A stretch of DNA of 64,000 nt. Origin: Gemmatimonadota bacterium (GTDB taxonomy: Bacteria; JBHIER01; G020348925). Position numbers and translations under genes: made by a program. Where the stretch lies: NCBI GenBank assembly GCA_020348925.1, contig CP070758.1:1834030-1898029 (forward strand), read 5' to 3'. Position 1 is the stretch's first letter. Each line of letters begins with the position of its first letter. Below the pieces are notes generated by a model. It did not search any database, had not been told where the DNA came from, and saw only the letters and a program-made list of their open reading frames with translations. Below, in pieces: positions 19,553 to 28,373 of the stretch.

Positions 19553-19964
19553 GTCAACCAAGGATTCCAGCAGGCGCGGGGAGTCGTTGATTGAAGATGG
19601 TCTTGTTTCATTCTGAAAAATGAACGTTCTATAAGTGCGCAGCCGAACCATTTCCAACCTCGTATGATAGTCTTGTGATTGTTGGAAACTTTTGCAATAT
19701 CGTGGCAATAATCGTGCTCTGAGTTTTTGAGATCACTTTATTATTGCTCCTTGCACTTTTCATAAGGAGATATATATATTATCAAATCTTTGATCAAGAA
19801 GCTGTGGTGAAGTGTTCTCGCGTCAGGAGTGTAATCCTGTGCAATTTTCGGACAAGGTCAAAACGACTAAGAACTTATCAATAGCATATAGCTTTCAGCA
19901 TTTTACTCAGTTTCATGCCTTTGGGCCTCTATTGAATTCTGAGATTGAGAGGAGGAATCTATCC
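19553..19964 (+). other. Gap before the TonB receptor
   Basis: No gene is supported before the ATG at 19965. It contains the promoter and palindrome annotated at 19751-19794; the rest shows nothing I can name. The frame upstream of 19965 is open from 19812 but reads as a non-secreted, low-quality extension before the signal peptide. Confidence 0.45.
19751..19794 (+). promoter_or_regulatory. Promoter with adjacent palindrome before the TonB receptor
   Basis: TTGCAC, an 18-base spacer and TATATT (19775-19780), directly followed by the perfect palindrome ATCAAATCTTTGAT (19781-19794), which would cover the transcription start. It does not look like a Fur box. The position suits a repressor controlling the receptor/importer operon. 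Confidence 0.4.
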
Positions 19965-22187
19965 ATGAGATCACTCTTGTTTTTTAGTCTACTCCTGTTC
20001 GCCGCTGCATCTTATGTTTTCTCACAAGAAATGCAATCACAAAACCAAGACTCCTTACAGGCATCAGAAGAGGTGAAAGTCGAGTTCGAACCCATTGTTG
20101 TCACTGCCACACGTTCTGAACGTCCAATTCTTAGGGTTCCGTATGCGATTGACGTTATTGGGGAGGAAGAAATACAACGAGCCGAGACCGGTCTTTCCCT
20201 CGATGAAGCAGTGCGTGCTGTACCGGGTATTGTTGTGAATAGCCGACACAACCGGGATCGAGGTGACCGGATTATTATACGGGGGATAGGCAGCCGTGCC
20301 CAGTATGGTGTGCGCGGTATCAAAGTCATTCTCGATGGAATACCACTCACCTTGCCCGATGGTCAATCGCTGTTACATAATCTCGATCTCGGTTCGGTGG
20401 GCAAAATTGAGATTCTCCGCGGTCCCAGCTCGTCCCTGTATGGCAATGCAGCCGGTGGACTCATCGACATTCAGACTCAGTCCGCACCATCTACACCATA
20501 TCTGTTTCAACCTCGATTTGTCGTCGGCAGTGATGGCCTTCTGAAATGGCAGGGCAAACTCTCAGGTACTGTTGGAAGACATGACTATCTCATCAATGCA
20601 AACAAGTTGACGCTTGATGGATACCGTGAACATTCCTCTGCCAGTTCTTATTCCGTCAATGCAGTGGGCCGTCACAGGATCTCGGATCAAGTCAGAATGA
20701 CGACTGTACTGAACTACATCTATGCACCATATCTATTAAATCCCGGATCCGTATCAAAGACGGATGCCATCAATGTTCCATCCAAAACGAGTTTTTTTAA
20801 CAAACAAAGGGCCTACGGACGCAGCAATGAACGACAAGGTCAGGGCGGAATATCCATGATATATGATGATGGCCATGCCAACCAATTTGCCGTAAGTATC
20901 TATGCCTCATCGTATTCCTACATCGTTGCCATTCCTATAGAAATCATCGACCTTGATTGGATTTCCGGTGGTATGCGCACTGTCTTCAGCAAACGGTTTC
21001 AAATTGGAAACACAAACCTTCTCTGGACGATCGGGACTGACATCGAGGCGTACGATGGAAGGAGAGTGGAGTTCGAGAATCAGGGGATACCAAGCGATCA
21101 AGTTGGAGTGGCGGAAGGAAGCGAAATTTACGATTTGTTGAAATACGGCCAACGCCTTTCGGATCAGGATGAAAGGGTGTTTGGTGTAGGCTCCTTCACT
21201 CAGTGTGAGATTTCACTCCATCCTCAATGGGACCTCATCCTTGGAGGACGATACGACTATTACAAATTCAAGGCAAGCGATCACTTTATGGAGGATGGTG
21301 TGAACCATTCCGGAACGAGAAACATGGACAGGTTCAGTCCCAGGGTTGGGATCATCTACCAGCCATACGAACTCGTCAAGGTATATGGAAACTATTCCAC
21401 TGCTTTTCAGACTCCCACGACCACCGAATTGGGCAATCAAGTGACAGGGGTAGGCGGATTCAATCCCGATCTGAAACCGGAGAGTATGCGAAGCTTTGAG
21501 ATAGGAATACAAGGCATGCAACCCTTTGGTCAAAAGAAATTTCCGGGAAGACGATTCGAGTACGACCTCTCTTTTTACATGCTCAATATTGAGGACATGT
21601 TGATCCCATTTCAAATACAAGGGACATCGGAAGAGTTTTATCGTAATGCCGGGAAAACACAAAATAAAGGTGCGGAGATACAATTGAACTGGTCTCCGAT
21701 CAACGGACTGCGAACGTCCCTCGCCTACACGTTCATGGACTTCGTGTTTAAGGATTATACGATCGAGACCTCAGTGGATGATACCACCGTTCAGCTCTTT
21801 CAGTTGAAAGGGAAGGAAGTCCCGGGAGTTCCACCGCAGCAAATTTTCGCTGGCATTGCCTATCGGCTTCCGGTTGGAGCGTACTCGGAAATCAAGCTCA
21901 ATTGGGTGGATCGATACTTTGCCAATGATTATAACGGACCTCCTCCAGACAACACCAAATCCTCAACTAATTTTTTCAATGATACCTACTTCGTTGTTGA
22001 TCTCCGTTTAGGAATCCAACAAACATTCACCAAAATTGGAATCGAAATCTTTTCCGGGATCAATAACCTCTTTGATGAACGCTACAACAGTTCGGTCGTT
22101 CCCAACGCCTTTGGCGATCTGTTTTTCGAGCCCGCGCCCGGGCGGAGCTGGTACTCCGGAATTCACATCTCATTTTCTGGAGGATAA
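19965..22187 (+). CDS. TonB-dependent outer membrane receptor
   Basis: A 740-residue receptor with a signal peptide (MRSLLFFSLLLFAAASYVFS), a TonB-box-like segment EPIVVTATRSE, and a plug domain (about 50-165: SLDEAVRAVPGIVV, RIIIRGIGSRAQYGVRG, LDGIPLTLPDG, KIEILRGPSSSLYGNAAGGLIDI). The rest is a beta-barrel that includes the usual late block GVEL-like NLFDERYNSSVV and ends in PGRSWYSGIHISF plus SGG. It transports a ligand across the outer membrane using TonB energy. ATG 19965 is used because GGAGGA lies eight bases upstream and the signal peptide starts there. It is followed 79 bases later by the periplasmic binding protein and ABC importer genes, giving a complete two-membrane uptake route inside an NRPS locus. 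Confidence 0.9.
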   Translation: MRSLLFFSLLLFAAASYVFSQEMQSQNQDSLQASEEVKVEFEPIVVTATRSERPILRVPYAIDVIGEEEIQRAETGLSLDEAVRAVPGIVVNSRHNRDRGDRIIIRGIGSRAQYGVRGIKVILDGIPLTLPDGQSLLHNLDLGSVGKIEILRGPSSSLYGNAAGGLIDIQTQSAPSTPYLFQPRFVVGSDGLLKWQGKLSGTVGRHDYLINANKLTLDGYREHSSASSYSVNAVGRHRISDQVRMTTVLNYIYAPYLLNPGSVSKTDAINVPSKTSFFNKQRAYGRSNERQGQGGISMIYDDGHANQFAVSIYASSYSYIVAIPIEIIDLDWISGGMRTVFSKRFQIGNTNLLWTIGTDIEAYDGRRVEFENQGIPSDQVGVAEGSEIYDLLKYGQRLSDQDERVFGVGSFTQCEISLHPQWDLILGGRYDYYKFKASDHFMEDGVNHSGTRNMDRFSPRVGIIYQPYELVKVYGNYSTAFQTPTTTELGNQVTGVGGFNPDLKPESMRSFEIGIQGMQPFGQKKFPGRRFEYDLSFYMLNIEDMLIPFQIQGTSEEFYRNAGKTQNKGAEIQLNWSPINGLRTSLAYTFMDFVFKDYTIETSVDDTTVQLFQLKGKEVPGVPPQQIFAGIAYRLPVGAYSEIKLNWVDRYFANDYNGPPPDNTKSSTNFFNDTYFVVDLRLGIQQTFTKIGIEIFSGINNLFDERYNSSVVPNAFGDLFFEPAPGRSWYSGIHISFSGG

Positions 22188-22266
22188 TTTAATTTTTTGT
22201 TCACTGACGGAAAGACTGTCGAATCACTTGAAGTACAATCCGCTTATTACGAAAAGGAACTCATGA

Positions 22267-23295
22267 ATGATCCTACTTTTATGCAGGGATCGGGTATCGA
22301 TCTTCTCCATTTTTATGTTACTACTGCCAGTCGTTCTCTCTTATGGAGGTGAGCGACAACCATCAGAGCCTGTACCGTTAAAGGTTGTGACCATGCCGTA
22401 TCTCGGATACGCACCCTTCTTCATCGCCGATGCGGAGGGGTATTTCGCGGAGCAGGGACTTGATGTCCAGTTCATCAGGATGAATAGAACAGCAACCCTT
22501 ATTCCGGCTCTTATTCAAGGCGACATCGATGTCCTTTCCGGGACCATTTGGCCGAGCCATTTCAACGCCATTGCTCGTGGTGCCAGAATACGGTTCGTTG
22601 CCAACAGAAGCTATGTTGATACCTCAGGCTGTATCTATTCGGCGGTCGTCGCCAGGCGGGATTTGATTGAACATGGGGATCTGCAAAATCCGGCCCAACT
22701 GCGAAACCTGCGGATCAGCGTACCTCCATCGTCCCACATGGGGTATTTCATCGAGAAGCTCCTCAGTCGGGCAAACATGACGCTCCATGATGTGGAAATC
22801 GTGGACCATCTTCCTGCGGTAGAACTTGAAGCTTTTCGAAAGAACACCATAGACTTGGCTTTTATGACAGAGCCTTGGCTGACTCGAATAGTGAATACCG
22901 GCCATGGCGTCATCTGGTTGCCGGATAGAAAAGTTGTTCCCGGTTTTCAGTGGGGATTCATTCTCTATGGCCCCTCCCTTTTGGATAAGAATCCGGATGC
23001 GGGGAGACGTTTTCTGGTCGCGTATTTCAAGGCGGTCCGACAGTACAATCGAGGAAAAACAGAACGTAATGTGGATATCCTGAGTCAATATACCGAATTG
23101 GATCGAGATCTCTTGGAAAAAGCGTGTTGGCCGTCTTTACGCGAGGATGGATACATAAACTTTGAACACCTCATTGACTTCCAGGACTGGGCAGTGAGAA
23201 AAGGGTTGCTTGACAGAAAGCTCGCGGAGGATGAGTTTTGGGATCACGCCTTCGTTGACTACGCAACCAAAATGCTACATATACAGAAGCAATAA
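22267..23295 (+). CDS. ABC transporter periplasmic substrate-binding protein, NitT/TauT (SsuA/NMT1) type
   Basis: A 342-residue exported protein: signal peptide over residues about 10-28, then the family start LKVVTMPYLGYAPFFIADAEGYFAEQGLDV, the ligand loop ALIQGDIDVLSGTI and the second-lobe motif IDLAFMTEPWLTR. Relatives bind sulfonates, taurine, nitrate, aromatic acids or thiamine-precursor pyrimidines; the ligand cannot be told by eye. Genes for the ATPase (14 bases on) and the permease follow. The ATG at 22263 is out of frame; 22267 is used. Confidence 0.85.
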   Translation: MILLLCRDRVSIFSIFMLLLPVVLSYGGERQPSEPVPLKVVTMPYLGYAPFFIADAEGYFAEQGLDVQFIRMNRTATLIPALIQGDIDVLSGTIWPSHFNAIARGARIRFVANRSYVDTSGCIYSAVVARRDLIEHGDLQNPAQLRNLRISVPPSSHMGYFIEKLLSRANMTLHDVEIVDHLPAVELEAFRKNTIDLAFMTEPWLTRIVNTGHGVIWLPDRKVVPGFQWGFILYGPSLLDKNPDAGRRFLVAYFKAVRQYNRGKTERNVDILSQYTELDRDLLEKACWPSLREDGYINFEHLIDFQDWAVRKGLLDRKLAEDEFWDHAFVDYATKMLHIQKQ

Positions 23296-23309
23296 ACCTG
23301 AAGACGCTT

Positions 23310-24086
23310 ATGTTATTAATGTGTCGCAGTTTGGGCAAGATATATCGAACTCGCAATGGTGTTACCACTGCTCTCAAAGACGTGAGTCTCAGTGTCGGTG
23401 AACAGGAATTCGTTTGCATTGTCGGACCCAGTGGATGTGGGAAAACAACGCTTCTCAAACTCATTGCTGGATTATTAGAACCGACTTCAGGAAGAATCAT
23501 CTTCGGGGCGGGGGAAAAAAACGGGAGACTTCGGAGTGCGATGGTGTTTCAGGAACATGGCCTTTTCCCCTGGATGACCGTGTTGGGCAATGTCGCCTTC
23601 GGACTGGAGATGCAGGGTATCTCGCAGCATGAATGTCGAGATCGAGCGCACGATTTCATCGAAAAGGTAGGTCTGGGATTTTTCACGCACAGTTATCCGC
23701 ATGAACTATCCGTCGGAATGTGCCAGCGAGTCGGCATCGCCAGGGCTTTTGTGGCTGATTCTCAAATATTACTTATGGACGAGCCCGTTGGCTCCCTCGA
23801 CACCCAAACACGGCTCGTGCTTCAAGAGGAGCTGTTGAGGATCTGGGTGGAACACCGGAAATCAATCATCTACGTGACACATGATATCGAGGAAGCGATT
23901 TGGTTGGGGGATCAGGTACTGGTGATGACCGGACGGCCAGGTCAAATCCGAGAGGAGATCCAGATCCCTCTTAGACGCCCTCGAAACCCATTAAACAGTA
24001 ATCGACAGGAAATCTCGGAGATCAAATGGCATATCTGGAAGATACTCGAAGAGGAAGTACGAAAGAGCCTCTGCATACCGACTTGA
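23310..24086 (+). CDS. ABC transporter ATP-binding protein, SsuB/TauB type
   Basis: A 258-residue ATPase that powers the importer. Walker A is GPSGCGKTT (39-47), the Q-loop is Gln81, Walker B is ILLMDEP (153-159) and the switch His is His191. The signature motif reads LSVGM (133-137) where the family almost always has LSGGM: the first signature Gly is Val. The rest of the motif context (QRVGIARAF) is intact, so the protein is probably functional but unusual. The gene follows the binding protein by 14 bases and overlaps the permease by 61. Confidence 0.85.
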   Translation: MLLMCRSLGKIYRTRNGVTTALKDVSLSVGEQEFVCIVGPSGCGKTTLLKLIAGLLEPTSGRIIFGAGEKNGRLRSAMVFQEHGLFPWMTVLGNVAFGLEMQGISQHECRDRAHDFIEKVGLGFFTHSYPHELSVGMCQRVGIARAFVADSQILLMDEPVGSLDTQTRLVLQEELLRIWVEHRKSIIYVTHDIEEAIWLGDQVLVMTGRPGQIREEIQIPLRRPRNPLNSNRQEISEIKWHIWKILEEEVRKSLCIPT

Positions 24087-24853
24087 AAGAGAGATTACTC
24101 CTTGGGTGGTGGCTGCCAACTATGACGGTCGTTGTAATATTGATTGTATGGGAATGGTTGGTCCGCTCGGGCGAACTTTCAGCTCTTTTTTTCCCGGCAC
24201 CTTCAATGATCGTCCAAGCTTTTGTCCGTTTGCTTACCAGCGGCAAGTTGATTACCGAGGTTCGCATCACTTTAATGCGAGCCCTGTTGGGATTGGTACT
24301 CGGCGGTATAAGTGGCATGGTCTTAGGTTTGCTCATGGGCTGGTCTCAGAAGTTGCGCATTCTCGTCGATCCCTTCATTGCAGCTGCTCACCCAATCCCC
24401 AAAATTGCTATTTTGCCGTTGATTCTGATCATCTTTGGCATCGGTGAAACGTCCAAAGTGATCGTAATCGCTGTGGCTGCATTCTTTCCCATGTTAATCA
24501 ACACAATGGCCGGTGTGCGGAACATTCATCCCATCCATTTTGATGTGGCAAAAAACTATGGTGCCTCTTTGAGAAAAACTTTTTCTCGCGTCATCGTGCC
24601 GGGCAGTTTACCGCTTGTGCTAACAGGACTACGCTTGGCCTTTAATGCCGTGTTGTTGCTCACGATTGCCGTCGAATTAGTCGTTGCTCAGAAGGGATTA
24701 GGAAGAATGATCTGGTTTGCCTGGGAGACCATGCGAACCGAAGAACTTTACGTCGGTCTGATTGTCACAGCAGCATTAGGGATCGGTTTTAACTTCGTAT
24801 TACACTCTATAGCAAAACGTCTCATCCCCTGGCGGAGAACTCAAATTGAATAA
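24026..24853 (+). CDS. ABC transporter permease, SsuC/TauC type
   Basis: A 275-residue inner membrane protein of the binding-protein-dependent transport family. About six hydrophobic helices are visible, the first near WWLPTMTVVVILIVWEWLV. The coupling loop AAKNYGASLRKTFSRVIVPGSLPLVLTGLRLA (family EAA motif, starting DVAKNYGAS) lies in the second half. The start at 24026 has GGAG five bases upstream and overlaps the ATPase gene; a TTG at 24083 is a possible shorter start. Its stop overlaps the start of the A-T-TE synthetase, so transport and activation genes are translationally coupled. Confidence 0.85.
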   Translation: MAYLEDTRRGSTKEPLHTDLKERLLLGWWLPTMTVVVILIVWEWLVRSGELSALFFPAPSMIVQAFVRLLTSGKLITEVRITLMRALLGLVLGGISGMVLGLLMGWSQKLRILVDPFIAAAHPIPKIAILPLILIIFGIGETSKVIVIAVAAFFPMLINTMAGVRNIHPIHFDVAKNYGASLRKTFSRVIVPGSLPLVLTGLRLAFNAVLLLTIAVELVVAQKGLGRMIWFAWETMRTEELYVGLIVTAALGIGFNFVLHSIAKRLIPWRRTQIE

Positions 24854-27467
24854 CGTACCAAAGCGCATTACTCCAACAAATTCTTTTATTCCATTTCGCG
24901 ATGAAGAGGTCGAACAGTCGGTTCCCGAACGTTTCGCGCAAATCGTGAGACGGTATCCTGATCGCGTTGCAGTCGGATCAGGCAGTCAATCTTTCACGTA
25001 TCGTGACCTGGATAAGGCATCCGATCAAGTAGCGCAAGCTGTTTTCGGTATGGGTGGGACCGGAGCAGAACCTGTAGCCCTGTTGCTCGATCACGGCCCA
25101 ATGCCAATTATTGCAATGTTGGGGATCTTAAAAGCGGGCAAATGTTACGTGGCATTGGATGCCACAAGCACTCGTTCAAGATTGGAGTACATCCTGAATG
25201 AGACCCAGACACGTACGATTGTCACGAACCAGAGACGGTATTCTCTTGCAGCCGAGCTGTCGCCCCACGGATGTCAATTGCTCAATATTGATGATCTCGA
25301 ACCATACAATTCGAGTCAAAAGCTCGACATTTCTATTTCACCGGATGCGTTGGCGGCTATTTACTACACCTCAGGTTCGACGGGACAGCCCAAGGGTGTT
25401 ATCAATGCGCATCGCAACATGCTTCATTCCGCCAAGTTAAAAACCAATGATTGCCACATTTGTTCGGATGATCGGGTGGCCCTTCTTTTCTCTTACAGCG
25501 TCGCTTGGTCCAAAGCGCTTATCTTTGCTCCACTCTTCAGTGGAGGAGCCATCCTCCCCTTCGACATCGGGTCAGAGGGGTTGAAACGTCTCTCCCGCTG
25601 GCTCATTCGCGAAGAAGTCACAATTTTTACAACGGTTACAACACTCTTTCGGAATTTCATTGAGACCTTGACCGGGGATGAAAAATTTTCGAAACTCCGT
25701 TTGGTCTCAATAGGCGGTGAAACGGTTCACAGACAAGATGCGGAATTATACAGGAAGCATTTTTCTCAAAATTGCCTGCTGCACATTGGCATGGGAATAA
25801 CGGAAGCTTGCAGCCCCATGACTTCCATCTTTCTCGATAAATCCACCGAGATCAACGGGGACGTCGTTCCGATAGGGTATCCTCTTGAGAATACCGAAAT
25901 ACTCCTGTTCGATGAGGACGGGGAAGAGGTCGAACACGATCATATTGGTGAAATTGCAGTTAAGAGTCGGTATCTTACCCCTGGCTATTGGCGAAAGCCG
26001 GAGTTGACGGCCCAATCCTTTCAATCCTGTCCTGGGGAAGAACCTGTCCGTATTTATCGGACAGGTGACCAGGGCCGCATGGCATCCGACGGTTGTCTCT
26101 ACCATCTGGGCCGGAAAGACTTTCAGGTGAAAGTGAGAGGGCATAGGGTCGAGACTGCCGAGGTCGAGAGAGCTCTGCTCAACATAGGGATCATCTCTCA
26201 GGCGGCAGTAGTGACACATCCTGATGCCCAAAGCGAAAACCGACTCGTAGCTTACATTGTATGTAACCAGACACCCAAACCGACGGTTACTCAGTTGCGG
26301 TTGCTATTAAACGAAACTCTCCCTGCATACATGATGCCGTCGAATTTTGTATTCGTGGACGTGCTGCCGATGACAATAAGTGGGAAAGTAGATTTTCAGG
26401 AACTATCAATCCCGGATGTATCACGGCCTGAACTCGACTCCCCTTTCGTTCCGCCGCGTTCGTCGATCGAGAGACGCCTCATCGAGATATGGAGTGAAAT
26501 CCTGAACGTCTCACCCATTGGTGTTTGCGACGACTTCTTCGACCTCGGCGGACATTCCATATCTGCGATGCGTCTCTTCACGCTCATTGAGAAGAGATTC
26601 GGCAAAAAACTTCCCGTATCGATTTTATTCGAAGCCCCAACGATAGAGATGTTAAGTGCTGTTCTCGACAAAGAACATGAGTCCGGGCGCTGGTCCTCTC
26701 TCGTGCCTATTCAAAGGGGGGGATCGAAACCGCCGTTTTTTTGTGTCCACAACCTCAGTGGGGATGTCCTATCATATGGTGAACTGGCGCGGAACCTTGG
26801 TCCGGATCAACCCTTTTACGGATTACGAGCGCAGGGCTTGGATGGAAAACAGAAACCGTACACCAAGATTGAAGCGATGGCTTCTCATTACATCAGGGAG
26901 ATGCGTGCCGTTCAGCCGGAAGGACCGTACCTCCTTGGGGGTATGTGCTTTGGGGGCGTGGTGGCCTTCGAGATGGCTCAGCAGCTTCACGCTCTGGGCC
27001 AGGAGGTTGGACAGTTGTTTCTTCTGGATACATCCTGTCCCCCCTTCAATTTAAAACAACGTCTCAATTTCATATTTGAACGTTACACCCGGATTTTCAG
27101 AGAAGGTATCCTTGACGCGTTGAGTCGCTCATCGCCTACTTCGTGCACCTCCAAACAGCACGGGTTCCTAAAGCGCCATCGCTCAATCTCTGACATATTT
27201 CAGATACTTCGGGTCGATCGGGCGAACAACCGGGCTCTACGAAAATACAGACCTCAATGTTATTCCGGCCGTCTTGTCCATTTCCTGGTAAGTCAACCGT
27301 TAGTGTCTGTTTCACCGGATTCACGAAAGAAATGGGAGACATATGCGAGAGGAGGTCTCGAAGTCCACACCATTCCCGGGGATCACCACACTGTCCTCAG
27401 AGAGCCACACGTTCACTTACTCGCCAAAAAGTTGAAAGAATACCTTAACACAGAACCATCCGGATAA
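24846..27467 (+). CDS. Stand-alone NRPS A-T-TE protein with non-canonical adenylation domain
   Basis: Adenylation domain (about 15-510), carrier domain (about 540-605, DLGGHSISAM) and thioesterase (about 620-865). ATP motif YYTSGSTGQPK. The GrsA Asp235 position is Ala220 (YSVAWSKA) and the YGPTE motif is GMGITEA, so an ordinary alpha-amino acid is unlikely. The domain belongs to the same divergent group as the A-T protein at 13561. The thioesterase has Cys701 in GGMCFGG as nucleophile, with LLDTSC and GDHHTVLREPHV. With no condensation domain it could release, dimerise or cyclise a single activated acid, or hand it over. It starts at TTG 24846 with GGAG eight bases upstream and overlaps the permease stop. 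Confidence 0.85.
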   Translation: MNNVPKRITPTNSFIPFRDEEVEQSVPERFAQIVRRYPDRVAVGSGSQSFTYRDLDKASDQVAQAVFGMGGTGAEPVALLLDHGPMPIIAMLGILKAGKCYVALDATSTRSRLEYILNETQTRTIVTNQRRYSLAAELSPHGCQLLNIDDLEPYNSSQKLDISISPDALAAIYYTSGSTGQPKGVINAHRNMLHSAKLKTNDCHICSDDRVALLFSYSVAWSKALIFAPLFSGGAILPFDIGSEGLKRLSRWLIREEVTIFTTVTTLFRNFIETLTGDEKFSKLRLVSIGGETVHRQDAELYRKHFSQNCLLHIGMGITEACSPMTSIFLDKSTEINGDVVPIGYPLENTEILLFDEDGEEVEHDHIGEIAVKSRYLTPGYWRKPELTAQSFQSCPGEEPVRIYRTGDQGRMASDGCLYHLGRKDFQVKVRGHRVETAEVERALLNIGIISQAAVVTHPDAQSENRLVAYIVCNQTPKPTVTQLRLLLNETLPAYMMPSNFVFVDVLPMTISGKVDFQELSIPDVSRPELDSPFVPPRSSIERRLIEIWSEILNVSPIGVCDDFFDLGGHSISAMRLFTLIEKRFGKKLPVSILFEAPTIEMLSAVLDKEHESGRWSSLVPIQRGGSKPPFFCVHNLSGDVLSYGELARNLGPDQPFYGLRAQGLDGKQKPYTKIEAMASHYIREMRAVQPEGPYLLGGMCFGGVVAFEMAQQLHALGQEVGQLFLLDTSCPPFNLKQRLNFIFERYTRIFREGILDALSRSSPTSCTSKQHGFLKRHRSISDIFQILRVDRANNRALRKYRPQCYSGRLVHFLVSQPLVSVSPDSRKKWETYARGGLEVHTIPGDHHTVLREPHVHLLAKKLKEYLNTEPSG

Positions 27468-27527
27468 TTGGGCGGTGCGATTATGGGTGTGAGCGAAATA
27501 GTCCTCACAAAGGAGTACATTCTGTGA

Positions 27528-27556
27528 TTGTGTAACGCACGTCATTTCAATATATT
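27528..27556 (+). promoter_or_regulatory. Probable promoter of NRPS line 4
   Basis: TTGTGT, a 17-base spacer and TATATT, about 65 bases before the MbtH-fusion gene and after the last line 3 gene. Confidence 0.4.
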
Positions 27557-27619
27557 CTATAAACAATCGAAGATACAGGTACACACCAACGTTACCATCG
27601 ATTAGGTAAGGAGATTATT

Positions 27620-28207
27620 ATGTCCGGAGAGGAAAAGGAAGACACCACGATCTATGAGGTGGTTGTGAATCACGAAGAACAATACTCCATCTGGCCGCAA
27701 TATAAAGGCGATCCGCCAAAAGGTTGGAAAAAAGTTGGAAAAAACGGACTGAAAGAGGACTGCTTGGCCTATGTCAAGGAAGTATGGACCGACATGCGGC
27801 CACTGAGCCTGAGAAAACAAATGGAGGAGGCCGCCCGGAAGCCCGGGGACCGGAAAACTTCGAAGAAAGAAGAGCCTGGCGGAGAAACTCTGGTACAACG
27901 TCTGTCCAAAGGGGATCATCCTGTGGAAGCGAGCTTGCGACCGGAAAAGACCGTGCACGCTTTCAAAGAGAGTATCGACCGTGGCTACGTGCATATCAAG
28001 TTTACGGGTACCAGAGGAGGCACAGAGCTGGGCTTCAGGCTTGATGCGGAGGCTACCGATTTGGGCCAGGCCGATTTCGACACACACACAGGAAGCGTCC
28101 ACCTTGTTGGCAGCTTGACCCTCGATTATGTCAAAGTACGGTGCGTCGCCGATGTCGACCTGAGCACCCTGGCCGGGAAAGGACATCTCGAAATTGAAGA
28201 GTCCTGA
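27620..28207 (+). CDS. MbtH-like protein fused to an uncharacterised C-terminal domain
   Basis: Residues about 8-68 are a complete MbtH domain ([40 protein letters not shown]), the small partner that many NRPS adenylation domains need for folding and activity; its conserved tryptophans are present. MbtH proteins are usually 60-75 residues, but this one has 195. After a charged linker (70-95), residues about 96-195 form a separate domain with [18 protein letters not shown], then [21 protein letters not shown] and GHLEI, predicted soluble beta-rich. I have no name for it. The gene sits between line 3 and line 4 with its own promoter. GGAG lies ten bases before the ATG. Confidence 0.85.
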   Translation: MSGEEKEDTTIYEVVVNHEEQYSIWPQYKGDPPKGWKKVGKNGLKEDCLAYVKEVWTDMRPLSLRKQMEEAARKPGDRKTSKKEEPGGETLVQRLSKGDHPVEASLRPEKTVHAFKESIDRGYVHIKFTGTRGGTELGFRLDAEATDLGQADFDTHTGSVHLVGSLTLDYVKVRCVADVDLSTLAGKGHLEIEES

Positions 28208-28373
28208 ACCTTCGCATTCTGTCCCATGAGACAATCAAAACAAATGAAGGGACATCAGAGGACACGAAAAAAAGACAGGAAGGGACTCTCACTGATTCAT
28301 TGCTCTAATAGTCTCCACTGCAACATCCCAGTCCGGCATACGCGACTTCTTATTTCATCGGTAAAAAATACAC

